Of a stretch of 64,000 nucleotides of DNA, positions 24,617 through 32,633 are shown in pieces. Positions within the stretch are counted from its first letter, which is position 1; each line of letters begins with the position of its first letter. Under the pieces are notes generated by a model. It worked only from the letters and a program-made list of their open reading frames with translations, was not told the origin of the DNA and searched no databases. The DNA comes from Thermoflexus hugenholtzii JAD2. GTDB lineage: Bacteria; Chloroflexota; Chloroflexia; Chloroflexales; Roseiflexaceae. The DNA lies in NCBI GenBank assembly GCA_945881915.1, contig CAMCVW010000002.1, positions 20,676-84,675 on the forward strand, in the 5' to 3' direction. The translations under genes and the position numbers were made by a program.

Positions 24617-24988
24617 TTGTACGCCATTATTCGTGATCGTGGTATGCAATACCGCGTGCAAGAGGGGCAATTGCTCGACATCGCACTACAGAGCGAAGCA
24701 GCTGCCGGCAGCGAACTCACCATTGAGGACGTGTTGTTGGTGGGCGGCGAGCAGACGGTAGTCGGCAACCCAACAGTCGACGGTGCCAGAGTGGTACTGA
24801 AGGTCATTGGTGCTGTGCAAGACGACAAAATCGTTGTGTTCCGATACAAGAGCAAAAAGCGTTATCGCCGCCGCACCGGTCATCGCCAAGATTTGACCCG
24901 AGTGCAGGTCACCAAGATTGAATTCAACGCATCGAACGATAGCAAAGCCGCAAAAGCACCTCGCCGCAAGGCCGGAGCAGCAGCGTAG
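24617..24988 (+). CDS. rplU: 50S ribosomal protein L21
   Basis: Ribosomal protein L21, 123 residues, binding 23S rRNA. The start MYAIIRDRGMQYRVQEGQLL and the KKRYRRRTGHRQDLTRVQV block are diagnostic. Translation starts at TTG 24617, six bases after AAGGGAG. A basic Ala-rich tail (KAAKAPRRKAGAAA) extends beyond the usual end. It opens an rplU-rpmA-rpmE unit with a clear promoter and terminator. Confidence 0.96.
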   Translation: MYAIIRDRGMQYRVQEGQLLDIALQSEAAAGSELTIEDVLLVGGEQTVVGNPTVDGARVVLKVIGAVQDDKIVVFRYKSKKRYRRRTGHRQDLTRVQVTKIEFNASNDSKAAKAPRRKAGAAA

Positions 24989-25015
24989 TTCTACACAATC
25001 AAAGGAGATGTCGTC

Positions 25016-25282
25016 ATGGCACATAAAAAAGGTGTAGGTAGCTCACGTAACGGTCGTGATAGCAACCCAAAGATGTTGGGCGTGAAGCGCTTCGGCGGAC
25101 AAGTCGTTGGTGCAGGTGAAGTGTTGATACGTCAGAACGGCACCAAATTCAAACCAGGCAAGAATGTTGGTTTGGGTCGTGACTTCACCATCTACTCAAT
25201 GATTCCCGGTCGCGTGGTTTTCGAACAGTACAGCCGCACACAGAAGCAAATCAGCGTCTATGCAGACGAGGTTGCACAGTAA
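25016..25282 (+). CDS. rpmA: 50S ribosomal protein L27
   Basis: Ribosomal protein L27, 88 residues, located near the peptidyl transferase centre. The N-terminus [19 protein letters not shown] is typical of forms without a cleaved extension. AAGGAG precedes the ATG. It lies 27 bases after rplU and 10 bases before rpmE. Confidence 0.97.
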   Translation: MAHKKGVGSSRNGRDSNPKMLGVKRFGGQVVGAGEVLIRQNGTKFKPGKNVGLGRDFTIYSMIPGRVVFEQYSRTQKQISVYADEVAQ

Positions 25283-25292
25283 GGAGCACGTG

Positions 25293-25544
25293 GTGAAGCA
25301 GGGAATCCATCCAAAAACATTTGCAACGGTGTACACATGCACCAGCTGCAGTACTCAGTGGCCGACGATTGCCACAAAAGAGAACCTTCGTCTCGATGTC
25401 TGTTCCAAGTGCCACCCATTCTACACCGGCGAACAGCGCATTTTGGACACCGCTGGCCAAGTTGATCGCTTCATGAAGCGTCTCAAGGTAAGCCAGGATG
25501 TGCAAGCAGCAGCAGCCACGCGCGTCGACACAAAAAAGAAGTAA
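25293..25544 (+). CDS. rpmE: 50S ribosomal protein L31 (zinc-binding type)
   Basis: Ribosomal protein L31, 83 residues from GTG 25293, which is supported by an AAGGAG site 6 bases upstream; the frame is open to 25260 inside rpmA. The start MKQGIHPKTFATVYTCTSC and the second pair VCSKCHPFYTG give the four-cysteine zinc ribbon. A basic 20-residue tail follows. rpmE next to rpmA and rplU is an unusual but not rare order. A strong terminator follows. Confidence 0.95.
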   Translation: MKQGIHPKTFATVYTCTSCSTQWPTIATKENLRLDVCSKCHPFYTGEQRILDTAGQVDRFMKRLKVSQDVQAAAATRVDTKKK

Positions 25545-25555
25545 CTCATCCATCA

Positions 25556-25590
25556 CCGCACCGTACGCAATGCGTACGGTGCGGTTTTTT
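25556..25590 (+). terminator. Rho-independent terminator of ribosomal operon
   Basis: A perfect 13-bp stem (CCGCACCGTACGC and its complement) with an AAT loop is followed by TTTTTT. Confidence 0.93.
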
Positions 25591-25611
25591 GTGTGATTAC
25601 CGAATTCCAAC

Positions 25612-25640
25612 AAAAAACCCGCCTTGCATCTGCAAGGCGG
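25612..25640 (-). terminator. Terminator of small membrane protein gene
   Basis: A perfect 10-bp stem (CCGCCTTGCA and its complement, 25619-25640) is preceded on the plus strand by an A-run, hence followed by Ts in the minus-strand message. Confidence 0.85.
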
Positions 25641-25662
25641 ATTATGTGCGTGATGCCGAACG

Positions 25663-25950
25663 TTACACGAGACCTGAAAAACTCAAACCAATGACCGCAG
25701 CCATCAGCAACACTCCCCAGAAAGTGATGCGGCGGAGGTCATGGGCAATGATGGCATATTCAGCAGTGTAGTTAATGGTGTCTGATGTCAATTTGCCCTG
25801 GCGTCGCGTCGTGCGAAGTGTTTTGGAAGGGCTGGTCATTACAGGCTCGGCGATGTGTTGGGGGATTTCAAATGGGACTTCAACATCTCCGTTTGTCGAT
25901 GCAATGCGAGTGTTGATGCGTTTCCGGTCTGCGCGTGAGAGTCGTGCCAT
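25663..25950 (-). CDS. Small membrane protein of unknown function
   Basis: A 95-residue protein from ATG 25950 (MARLSRADRKRINTRIAST); the frame is open to 25977. The N-terminal 70 residues are polar and basic and the last 20 (ITFWGVLLMAAVIGLSFSG) form one membrane helix, so it is a tail-anchored type protein with its N-terminus likely in the cytoplasm. I do not recognise a family. It is divergent from the GT-C gene at 26007 and has its own terminator. Confidence 0.6.
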   Translation of the reverse strand: MARLSRADRKRINTRIASTNGDVEVPFEIPQHIAEPVMTSPSKTLRTTRRQGKLTSDTINYTAEYAIIAHDLRRITFWGVLLMAAVIGLSFSGLV

Positions 25951-26006
25951 CTGTATGCTCCATGCTGCAACATGCAAATTCTAATAACGTGTCGTATTAT
26001 AGCATA

Positions 26007-28283
26007 GTGAACAACGTTACTTTCGTGGGTTCCCCACGTTTCAAAATTACAGCCACCGTGTTCCTCGCATGCATTGCCGCAATCATGCTGAGTTTTGCGA
26101 TACATGCCGTTCCGACACGGCATAACGTCGATATCGGTGGATATGACAGTGCATACCTGCAGGGCTTTTTTGATCAGCAGCCTGCGCCAGCAGAATTTGG
26201 TGTCGATCTGAAAACCCGATGGAGCGGTGCTTCTGCTGCGTTTCGCCTCCCACTCATCGGGATGCCGGCGACCGTCACATTGCGCGTCGCAACACCTATA
26301 TCCAAAACACTCATTTTGCAATCGCCGACTGCGCAACTGACCACTCCGTTCGCTGTTGCATATGGCTGGCAGGACCTGCGATTCACCGAATCTGGAAGCC
26401 TCACGAAATGGACGGATACGGCCGTTTCGCTCTCTAGTACTACCTCCCCTTGGCAAAAAGGTGACCTGCGAGAAGTAGGCGTGCTCGTTGATACACTCAC
26501 GTATGAAACTGGCTGGTTTGCACTTCCGTACCCGAGTACGGTCAGTCTCTCTGTGGTGTTGGCGGGGATGATTGCCTACTTATTGCATCTGTGGTGGGGG
26601 GTTGGCAATACCCGCACAATTGGTATAGCGGCAGCTTTTCCAAGCCTGTTGGTAGCTTTGGCCTGGCGCTGGCCCATGGCTTCATTTTTGGTATGGAGGG
26701 ATGCCCTTCCCTGGCTTTGTATAGTTGGCCTTTTGCTCCTGAGTTGGCAGTACCGTGCAATCGTGCGGGAGCATTGGCAACAGAAGCAAGGTCGCTACGG
26801 TACAATTGGGATTCTCAGCTGGGGGGTTTGGCTGTGGTGGGTGCAGCAGCGTCATGTGACGCTGGTTGTCCCGGGGGTCGAAAAGGATTTTCGGTCATTT
26901 GCGAGCCGCACTGAGTCGCTCAGCAGTGTCCTGAACGCTGATCCGTTTTATCAAATTGGCTACCCGTTCATTCTCTGGGCAGGTCAGCGGCTCAGTGGCG
27001 AAGCCGTTTTTACGGTAGCAACGGGTTGGGCGGTCATTGCCGCTGTAATCACACTCTGCGCGTCCTGGTACATCGCCAGACGCGTTTTCGGACGCGGATG
27101 GGACCTTGTCTGTGTGGCAATCATGTCAGCGAGCAGTTTTTTTGTCGAATACAGTCTACTGATTGGCAGCGACATGACATTCACCGCTTGTGCTGCAGTT
27201 TCGCTCGCAGCGACACAATGGGCGATGGAGGGTCCGAATCAACGCAGACGTTGGTTTCTGGTCGGGGTGACTGCAGGGCTAGCGTACATGGTGCGTCATA
27301 CGGGAGTGATATTGCTTGCACCTATCGTCCTCGCGTGTTTTGCACCTCAGAGCACCTGGCGGTTTCGGCTCTCAACACTCATGGTGGTTGTTGCAGGCTG
27401 GGCAGTGTGCGCGGCACCGCAATTGTTCGTCAATCTCCGCGATACGGGGCAGATATTCTTCAATTTTCAAGCCAAAAATAGTTGGTTAGCTGTGTATGGG
27501 AATGTGGATTGGGGGCGTTGGGCTGACGTTCCTGATTCGATTTCGTTGGGGGATGTTATCCTATCTGACCCGAATCGCTTTTTTTGGTCGTGGTGGCATT
27601 CCCTTGTCGGTGTGTTCGGCACTGGTGCAAGCACCAAAGAATACGATACCGCACTCTGGCAAAGACTACTGAGCGTACCGTTTAATTGGTTGAGCACGGT
27701 CGGTGTCTTGTGGATGGGATGGATGGTGCTAGAGAAACGTCTTGATCGCGCACGAGGCGTATTACTCGTATGGGCGATCGGGTTTGTGGCAGTTTCATCG
27801 ATAGCGTTTATCTTGCCGCGCATGCTGTTACCGCTGACGTTGGTTGCTGCAATGACCGCTACAGATGGGCTCCGCGTCGTGACAAAACGCATCCCGCGGG
27901 TCGAATGGATTGTTATTGCGAGCATCTTGATTGCAGGGTTATTCAATGCAGGAGTCACAGGGGCAACCCAGCTGGAGGCCGGTCAACCGGATGACGAATA
28001 TGCTGCGTTGTCCTACGTACACACACTCGAACCGCAGCGCTTGGTTGTTTTGGTCCCTGCAGAGTCACCCGCGGGGAAATATTCTGCATTGTCTGACCGA
28101 GTAGTGGCTCGTATTACACAGTATCCGGTGGACCCCAAGCGTGTGTGCGCCGGTTCGCCAGACTATGTCCTCTGGTCAAATGAGCTCGTCCCACCAGACT
28201 CCACGCTAGTACCACTCGCCCAATTCGGTAGATATCGGGTGTTTCGTATGGCAGATTCACCACTGTACTGCACACGTCAGTGA
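26007..28283 (+). CDS. GT-C family membrane glycosyltransferase (GT39-like)
   Basis: A large polytopic protein of about 758 residues. After one membrane segment comes VDIGGYDSAYLQGFFDQQ, resembling the first-loop acidic motif of GT-C enzymes, then about 110 residues outside the membrane that look like a beta-rich domain, then about ten membrane segments and a short C-terminal soluble domain. GT-C proteins use lipid-phosphate sugars to glycosylate proteins or polymers at the outer face. The start is uncertain: the frame is open from 25935, no ribosome binding site is evident, and a TATTAT box at 25995 would allow a leaderless GTG start at 26007. GT2 and flippase-like genes follow. Confidence 0.7.
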   Translation: MNNVTFVGSPRFKITATVFLACIAAIMLSFAIHAVPTRHNVDIGGYDSAYLQGFFDQQPAPAEFGVDLKTRWSGASAAFRLPLIGMPATVTLRVATPISKTLILQSPTAQLTTPFAVAYGWQDLRFTESGSLTKWTDTAVSLSSTTSPWQKGDLREVGVLVDTLTYETGWFALPYPSTVSLSVVLAGMIAYLLHLWWGVGNTRTIGIAAAFPSLLVALAWRWPMASFLVWRDALPWLCIVGLLLLSWQYRAIVREHWQQKQGRYGTIGILSWGVWLWWVQQRHVTLVVPGVEKDFRSFASRTESLSSVLNADPFYQIGYPFILWAGQRLSGEAVFTVATGWAVIAAVITLCASWYIARRVFGRGWDLVCVAIMSASSFFVEYSLLIGSDMTFTACAAVSLAATQWAMEGPNQRRRWFLVGVTAGLAYMVRHTGVILLAPIVLACFAPQSTWRFRLSTLMVVVAGWAVCAAPQLFVNLRDTGQIFFNFQAKNSWLAVYGNVDWGRWADVPDSISLGDVILSDPNRFFWSWWHSLVGVFGTGASTKEYDTALWQRLLSVPFNWLSTVGVLWMGWMVLEKRLDRARGVLLVWAIGFVAVSSIAFILPRMLLPLTLVAAMTATDGLRVVTKRIPRVEWIVIASILIAGLFNAGVTGATQLEAGQPDDEYAALSYVHTLEPQRLVVLVPAESPAGKYSALSDRVVARITQYPVDPKRVCAGSPDYVLWSNELVPPDSTLVPLAQFGRYRVFRMADSPLYCTRQ

Positions 28284-28329
28284 TCTAAAGCCACGTATAA
28301 TCAACCATGTGTTCTGAAGAGGAGCTTCT

Positions 28330-29232
28330 ATGACCAACCCGACGACGTGGCCATTCAGTATCAGTGTGGTCATTCCTGCACACAACGAAACGCACACCAT
28401 TGCTTCGGTCATTGCAGGGGTGAAAGCGGTCGTCCCTGCCGCCGAAATAATTGTGGTAGATGATGCATCGCGCGACGACACGGCCGACAAAGCCGAAGGA
28501 GCGGGTGCCACAGTCATTCGCAGACCACACAACGTAGGGAATGGTGCAGGTGTGAAAACCGGAGTCCGCGCGGCCCACGGGGACATCGTCGTAATCCTCG
28601 ATGCAGACGGTCAACACAATCCTGCTGATATGCCTAAACTCTTGCAATATATCGGCCAGTACGACATGGTCATCGGGGAACGGACGCGCGCAGGTCAACA
28701 GAATACGATTCGCTGGCTGGGAAACACGATTCTCAATAAACTCGGCAGCTACCTCATCGAAATGGATATGCGCGATTTGACTTCAGGGTTCCGCGTCATG
28801 CGTCGATCGGTTATGCTCGAGTTCGTCCACCTCTTACCGAACAAAATGTCGTGGCCTACCACGAGTGCGCTGGCATTCGGGAAATCCGGTTATCATGTGC
28901 GCTTCGAACCAATTGATGTGGCACCGCGTGTAACGGGGAAAAGCGCGCAAAAACTCATTCGCAACGGATTCCGCTTTACGGGGATTATTTTGCGCATTAC
29001 CACGTTGTTTGCACCGATGCGCATTTTTTTTCCTGTGGCCGTGTTGATGTTTCTTCTCGCAGTGGCGTCATTCGGTATTAGTTACCTGTATACCGATGCC
29101 GGCCGATTTTACATTCCCAATTCCGCTGTGATGCTTTTTGTAGGGTCGATTATCGTGTTTATGTTTGGATTGTTGGCAGAGCAGATTGCTGGTTTACGGT
29201 TTGCGCGGCGTGAATCGGCGGAGTCGCGCTGA
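28330..29232 (+). CDS. Glycosyltransferase family 2 with C-terminal membrane anchor
   Basis: A 300-residue GT-A enzyme of the dolichyl-phosphate mannose synthase-like branch. SVVIPAHNETHTIASVI starts the nucleotide-sugar domain, IIVVDDASRDDT and the DxD-type ILDADGQHNPADM bind the donor and metal, and two membrane helices close the C-terminus. Such enzymes load a sugar onto a polyprenyl phosphate that GT-C enzymes then use. An AAGAGGAG site precedes ATG 28330. The next gene, a flippase-like membrane protein, overlaps by TGATG. This matches the GT-C gene upstream. Confidence 0.9.
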   Translation: MTNPTTWPFSISVVIPAHNETHTIASVIAGVKAVVPAAEIIVVDDASRDDTADKAEGAGATVIRRPHNVGNGAGVKTGVRAAHGDIVVILDADGQHNPADMPKLLQYIGQYDMVIGERTRAGQQNTIRWLGNTILNKLGSYLIEMDMRDLTSGFRVMRRSVMLEFVHLLPNKMSWPTTSALAFGKSGYHVRFEPIDVAPRVTGKSAQKLIRNGFRFTGIILRITTLFAPMRIFFPVAVLMFLLAVASFGISYLYTDAGRFYIPNSAVMLFVGSIIVFMFGLLAEQIAGLRFARRESAESR

Positions 29233-30206
29233 TGCGAAAATCGTTGCTGCGTTGGACATTGCGGCTCATAGGTCCAGTGCTGTTCGTCGTTTTTTTGTGG
29301 CGCACGGACATAGACGCAATTGGGCTGTCACTCCGTGATGTGCAATGGGTGCCGGTGGCAGTTTCACTCGGATTGATGCCTATTTTCATTGTCGTCAAAG
29401 CATGGCGCTGGCACATCATCCTAGCTGAGCTTGGGCTCAATCCGCCGTCTGTATGGACTTTGAGCCGAATTTACACGGTCGGCCTGTTCCTCGGCGGCAC
29501 GACGCCTGGTCAGAGCGGGGACTTTGTGAAGGCGTTGTATCTACGCAACAGTAATCGCAAAATGCCTAGCTTGTTGTTCAGTATTTTTGTAGAACGCCTC
29601 TGTGATGTCGCCGCAATGGCGGTGATGGCGTTCATCGGGCTGAGCGCATTAGCTGCGAATTTTGACGTACAAACGCGGATGACACTGCAAACGACGACAA
29701 CGTTGGTTGCGGTGTTGATTTTTGCGCTTTTGCCCACATTGCTGATTCGCAAAAGTCGTGAACTATTGTTTGGTGTGCTGCGACGTCTCATACCGCAGCG
29801 ATTCCGACCAAAGTATAACGCCATAACCGGCCAGTTCAATGCACTCGACATTGGTATGAAATCAGCGTTGCGGCTGGTCATTGCGACGATGGGTTCTGCC
29901 TTATCGACAGCGGTGCGAATCTGGCTGTTATTTGCTGCAATGAATGTTGCACGGGTATCATTGAGTGCAATCCTCGGCGCGACTGGGCAAATATCGTTGT
30001 TGCAAGCGTTACCGATTAGTGTGTCGGGAATTGGCATTCGGGATGTCGTACTGGTGGCGTTGCTACGCACATATGAGTACCCAGATGCCTATGCGCTGGC
30101 CTTGAGTGGGTTGTTTTTGTTGATTAATGTCCAACATATCATTGTGGGGTTTTTGTTCTCGTTACGATTCCCCATACCCAGCGAGAATGTCAATGGTGAT
30201 GCGTAG
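29232..30206 (+). CDS. Flippase-like membrane protein (LPG synthase TM domain/UPF0104)
   Basis: A 324-residue polytopic protein of the lysylphosphatidylglycerol synthase transmembrane-region family (AglD-type). The segments VVKAWRWHIILAELG, FLGGTTPGQSGDFVKALYLR and SIFVERLCDVAAMA are diagnostic. Members are thought to move or assist polyprenyl-linked sugars. Coupling to the GT2 gene (TGATG overlap) supports a role in glycolipid carrier handling. The C-terminal end overlaps the start of the YtkA-like gene. Confidence 0.85.
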   Translation: MRKSLLRWTLRLIGPVLFVVFLWRTDIDAIGLSLRDVQWVPVAVSLGLMPIFIVVKAWRWHIILAELGLNPPSVWTLSRIYTVGLFLGGTTPGQSGDFVKALYLRNSNRKMPSLLFSIFVERLCDVAAMAVMAFIGLSALAANFDVQTRMTLQTTTTLVAVLIFALLPTLLIRKSRELLFGVLRRLIPQRFRPKYNAITGQFNALDIGMKSALRLVIATMGSALSTAVRIWLLFAAMNVARVSLSAILGATGQISLLQALPISVSGIGIRDVVLVALLRTYEYPDAYALALSGLFLLINVQHIIVGFLFSLRFPIPSENVNGDA

Positions 30207-30585
30207 ATTTTTGTTCATACTGATACTCAGCGCATGCGCGTACCTGACTAGCTGTAGTCAGCAGACATTCGCCACTGCAAGTAGTGACGGAATAACCTGT
30301 ACGCTCAGTTTTTCGGCACCGTTGGTCGCGAATCAATCCATTCCCGTCATCGTACAGTTCACACGAGATGGGCAGTATGTATCGATAGCAGATGTTGCAC
30401 TCGACTTACAAATGCCAGGAATGACTATGGGCAGCAGTCGGCCCATGGCCGAAGCCCAGAGTGATGGCAGCCACACCGCAAATGTGTTATTCACGATGGA
30501 CGGTGAATGGTCCATCGTGGTCACTGCACGCAGTGCGCAGGAGCCGGTGCGTTTCGTGATAAATCATATTCTTGTCAGCCCATAG
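30193..30585 (+). CDS. YtkA-like lipoprotein
   Basis: A 130-residue lipoprotein. The signal FLFILILSACAYLTSC ends at a lipobox Cys near residue 20. The remainder is a YtkA/FixH-like beta-sandwich: DVALDLQMPGMTMGSSRPM near the middle and GEWSIVVTARSAQEPVRFVI at the end. The Met-rich MPGMTMG loop resembles copper-handling domains, so a role in copper delivery or tolerance is possible but unproven. Start codons at 30187, 30193 and 30199 are all in frame; all lie within the end of the previous gene. Confidence 0.7.
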   Translation: MVMRRFLFILILSACAYLTSCSQQTFATASSDGITCTLSFSAPLVANQSIPVIVQFTRDGQYVSIADVALDLQMPGMTMGSSRPMAEAQSDGSHTANVLFTMDGEWSIVVTARSAQEPVRFVINHILVSP

Positions 30586-30600
30586 AAAACAACAATGCAA

Positions 30601-30634
30601 CGCCCGTCGGTCTGTGACCGACGGGCGTTTTCTC
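30601..30634. terminator. Terminator between YtkA-like gene and pfkA
   Basis: A perfect 12-bp stem (CGCCCGTCGGTC and its complement) with a TGT loop is followed by TTTTCTC. It separates convergent genes and may serve both. Confidence 0.9.
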
Positions 30635-30647
30635 ATGAAGAAGTGAC

Positions 30648-31709
30648 CTAATCGCCAAAAATCGTTCCTACACCCCGTGCCGTCCGCACGAGGTCGCTGT
30701 GGGGACGAATGGTTTTGAGGTGGCTGACGGCCTCGATCATGGGAACGGTGGTGATGTCTTGGGCACTGAGTGCAACCATTTCGCCGGTGATTCCATCGTG
30801 CAAGGCACGAACTGCTGCTGCTCCGAAGCGCGTCGACAGAATGCGGTCGTAGGGCGTCGGGGTACCACCGCGCTGTAAGTGTCCGAGCACGACACAGCGT
30901 GACTCTTTGCCGGTGAGTGCTTGGAGCTGCTCGGCGACCATTTGACCGACGCCTCCGAGACGTCCATTATCGCCATAAATTGGCTTCCCTCCACGAGGGA
31001 ATGCACCCTCGGCAGTGACAATCATAGTGAATTGATTACCGGCTTTTTCACGGGCAATGACGCGTTCAGCGATTTTGTTGATGTCGAAGGGAATTTCGGG
31101 AATGAGGATGACGTCAGCACCCCCACCGATGCCACAATGGAGTGCGATCCAGCCGACGTGCCGACCCATGACTTCGAGCACCATCACACGATTGTGGCTC
31201 GCAGCAGTGGTGTGCAGGCGATCGAGCGCATCGGTAGCGACCTGAAGTGCAGTGTCGAACCCAAAGGTGCGGTCAGTGCCAGCGAGGTCGTTGTCAATGG
31301 TTTTTGGGACACCGATGACGGGGGCTCCCATGTTCGATAGTTCGAGCGCAATAATCTGCGTCCCTTCGCCACCGATGGTGATGAGCCCCGTCAATCCCAG
31401 TGCCAAGATGTTGTTGTAGGCTGCGAGATACGGATCGTCTACTGCTCCAACGACACGCGGACCGTTGAAGTGGCCACGGTTGGTGGTACGCAGAATGGTA
31501 CCGCCTCGGTTCAATAGTTCTTTCACATCGCTGTCAGTCAAAACTCGATAGCGGGGAGTGCCAATCAGGCCTTCAAAGCCGTCCTCGATGCCCAGCATTT
31601 CGTAGCCGAGGGCTTCGCCAGATTTGACGGCTGCCCGGATGACGGCATTGAGCCCAGGTGCATCGCCGCCGCTGGTGAGCATGGCAATTCGTTTTTTTGG
31701 GGTGGGCAT
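30648..31709 (-). CDS. pfkA: 6-phosphofructokinase
   Basis: A 353-residue phosphofructokinase phosphorylating fructose 6-phosphate in glycolysis. MLTSGGDAPGLNAVIRAAVK binds the phosphoryl donor, GGEGTQIIALELS holds Gly at the position equivalent to E. coli G104, and GVPKTIDNDLAGTD has Lys at the position equivalent to G124. Gly plus Lys is the pattern of ATP-dependent group III enzymes (Streptomyces type); PPi-dependent enzymes have Asp plus Lys. So ATP is the expected donor. The catalytic Asp is in TIDND and the substrate loop is MGRHVGWIAL. A HAD gene lies upstream on the same strand. Confidence 0.95.
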   Translation of the reverse strand: MPTPKKRIAMLTSGGDAPGLNAVIRAAVKSGEALGYEMLGIEDGFEGLIGTPRYRVLTDSDVKELLNRGGTILRTTNRGHFNGPRVVGAVDDPYLAAYNNILALGLTGLITIGGEGTQIIALELSNMGAPVIGVPKTIDNDLAGTDRTFGFDTALQVATDALDRLHTTAASHNRVMVLEVMGRHVGWIALHCGIGGGADVILIPEIPFDINKIAERVIAREKAGNQFTMIVTAEGAFPRGGKPIYGDNGRLGGVGQMVAEQLQALTGKESRCVVLGHLQRGGTPTPYDRILSTRFGAAAVRALHDGITGEMVALSAQDITTVPMIEAVSHLKTIRPHSDLVRTARGVGTIFGD

Positions 31710-31808
31710 AGCGCTTCCTTTCTGTGCGAGTGTCTGGTACCGGCCGACGTTGGCGACACTGCCAAGGAGGCGAAGTCGTGCTTCTGACGGCGTGATTATA
31801 CCGCAGTC

Positions 31809-32498
31809 TCAGCGACGTGCAAGCCAATCACGGAACGCAGACAGATCGGCACACTCCTGCCACGTGCGTTGGTCACTCGGAATATCGACGTGCTCGTGCT
31901 GCCAGGTGAGGTGGTAGGGGATATGGACGGCGTGTCCACCGATGGCAACGACGGGCAGAATGTCGGAACGGAGCGAATTACCGACCATGACAAACTCCTG
32001 CGGATTGATGTCGGAGCGCTGCAGGATGCGCTGATAGGCATGCGGTGTTTTCTCGCTGACGATGTCGATCTGACGGAAGTAATCGGCCAATCCTGACCTG
32101 GCTATTTTGGCTTCTTGGTCAAACAAATCACCTTTGGTGATGAGCATTAACTGGTAGTGCTGCGCCAAGTCGGGGATGAGGTCTGCTACGCCGGGCAGGA
32201 GCGTCAGTGGCGCATGGACCATGCCACGAGCCATGTCGATGATGGTGGCGATGTCTCGGCCAGGAATAGCGCCGTCGCTGACCTCGATGGCGGTCTCGAT
32301 CATCGAGAGGGTGAATCCTTTGATGCCGTACCCGAAGTAGGCCAAATTCCGGCGTTCGGCGGCGTGGAGTTCCTCGGCGTCCCAATTTTGGCGGTACGGG
32401 GCGAGCAGTTGCATGTACTGCTCCTGAGTGGCGACGAAGAGATCTTCGTTGGCCCACAGCGTGTCGTCGGCATCGAATGCAATGGTTGTAATGTTCAT
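31809..32498 (-). CDS. HAD superfamily hydrolase
   Basis: A 229-residue HAD phosphatase. Motif I is FDADDTLWANE, motif II the Thr in LMLITKGDLFDQ, the motif III Lys is in VSEKTPHAYQ and motif IV is MVGNSLRSDILP. A helical cap lies between motifs I and II. It dephosphorylates a small phosphate ester not predictable from sequence. ATG 32498 (or 32504) begins the domain; the frame continues open to 32801, but that part overlaps the divergent RCC1 gene and is not coding. It is 99 bases upstream of pfkA. Confidence 0.85.
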   Translation of the reverse strand: MNITTIAFDADDTLWANEDLFVATQEQYMQLLAPYRQNWDAEELHAAERRNLAYFGYGIKGFTLSMIETAIEVSDGAIPGRDIATIIDMARGMVHAPLTLLPGVADLIPDLAQHYQLMLITKGDLFDQEAKIARSGLADYFRQIDIVSEKTPHAYQRILQRSDINPQEFVMVGNSLRSDILPVVAIGGHAVHIPYHLTWQHEHVDIPSDQRTWQECADLSAFRDWLARR

Positions 32499-32633
32499 AA
32501 TCATATTGTACGCAGGCAGCGAACGAGTTTCAAGCAACAATCCGAAGTAAATTCCCGTTTCGTGACCACATATGTGAATAGTTGGGATGGTATTGTTGAT
32601 ACAGGTACCATGGTTTCGCACCAAGGGGGCGTT

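Noticed and set aside
32157..32633. Upstream extension of the RCC1 protein frame
   Set aside because: It lies antisense to the HAD gene, has no signal peptide, and the signal sequence with a ribosome binding site begins at 32634.
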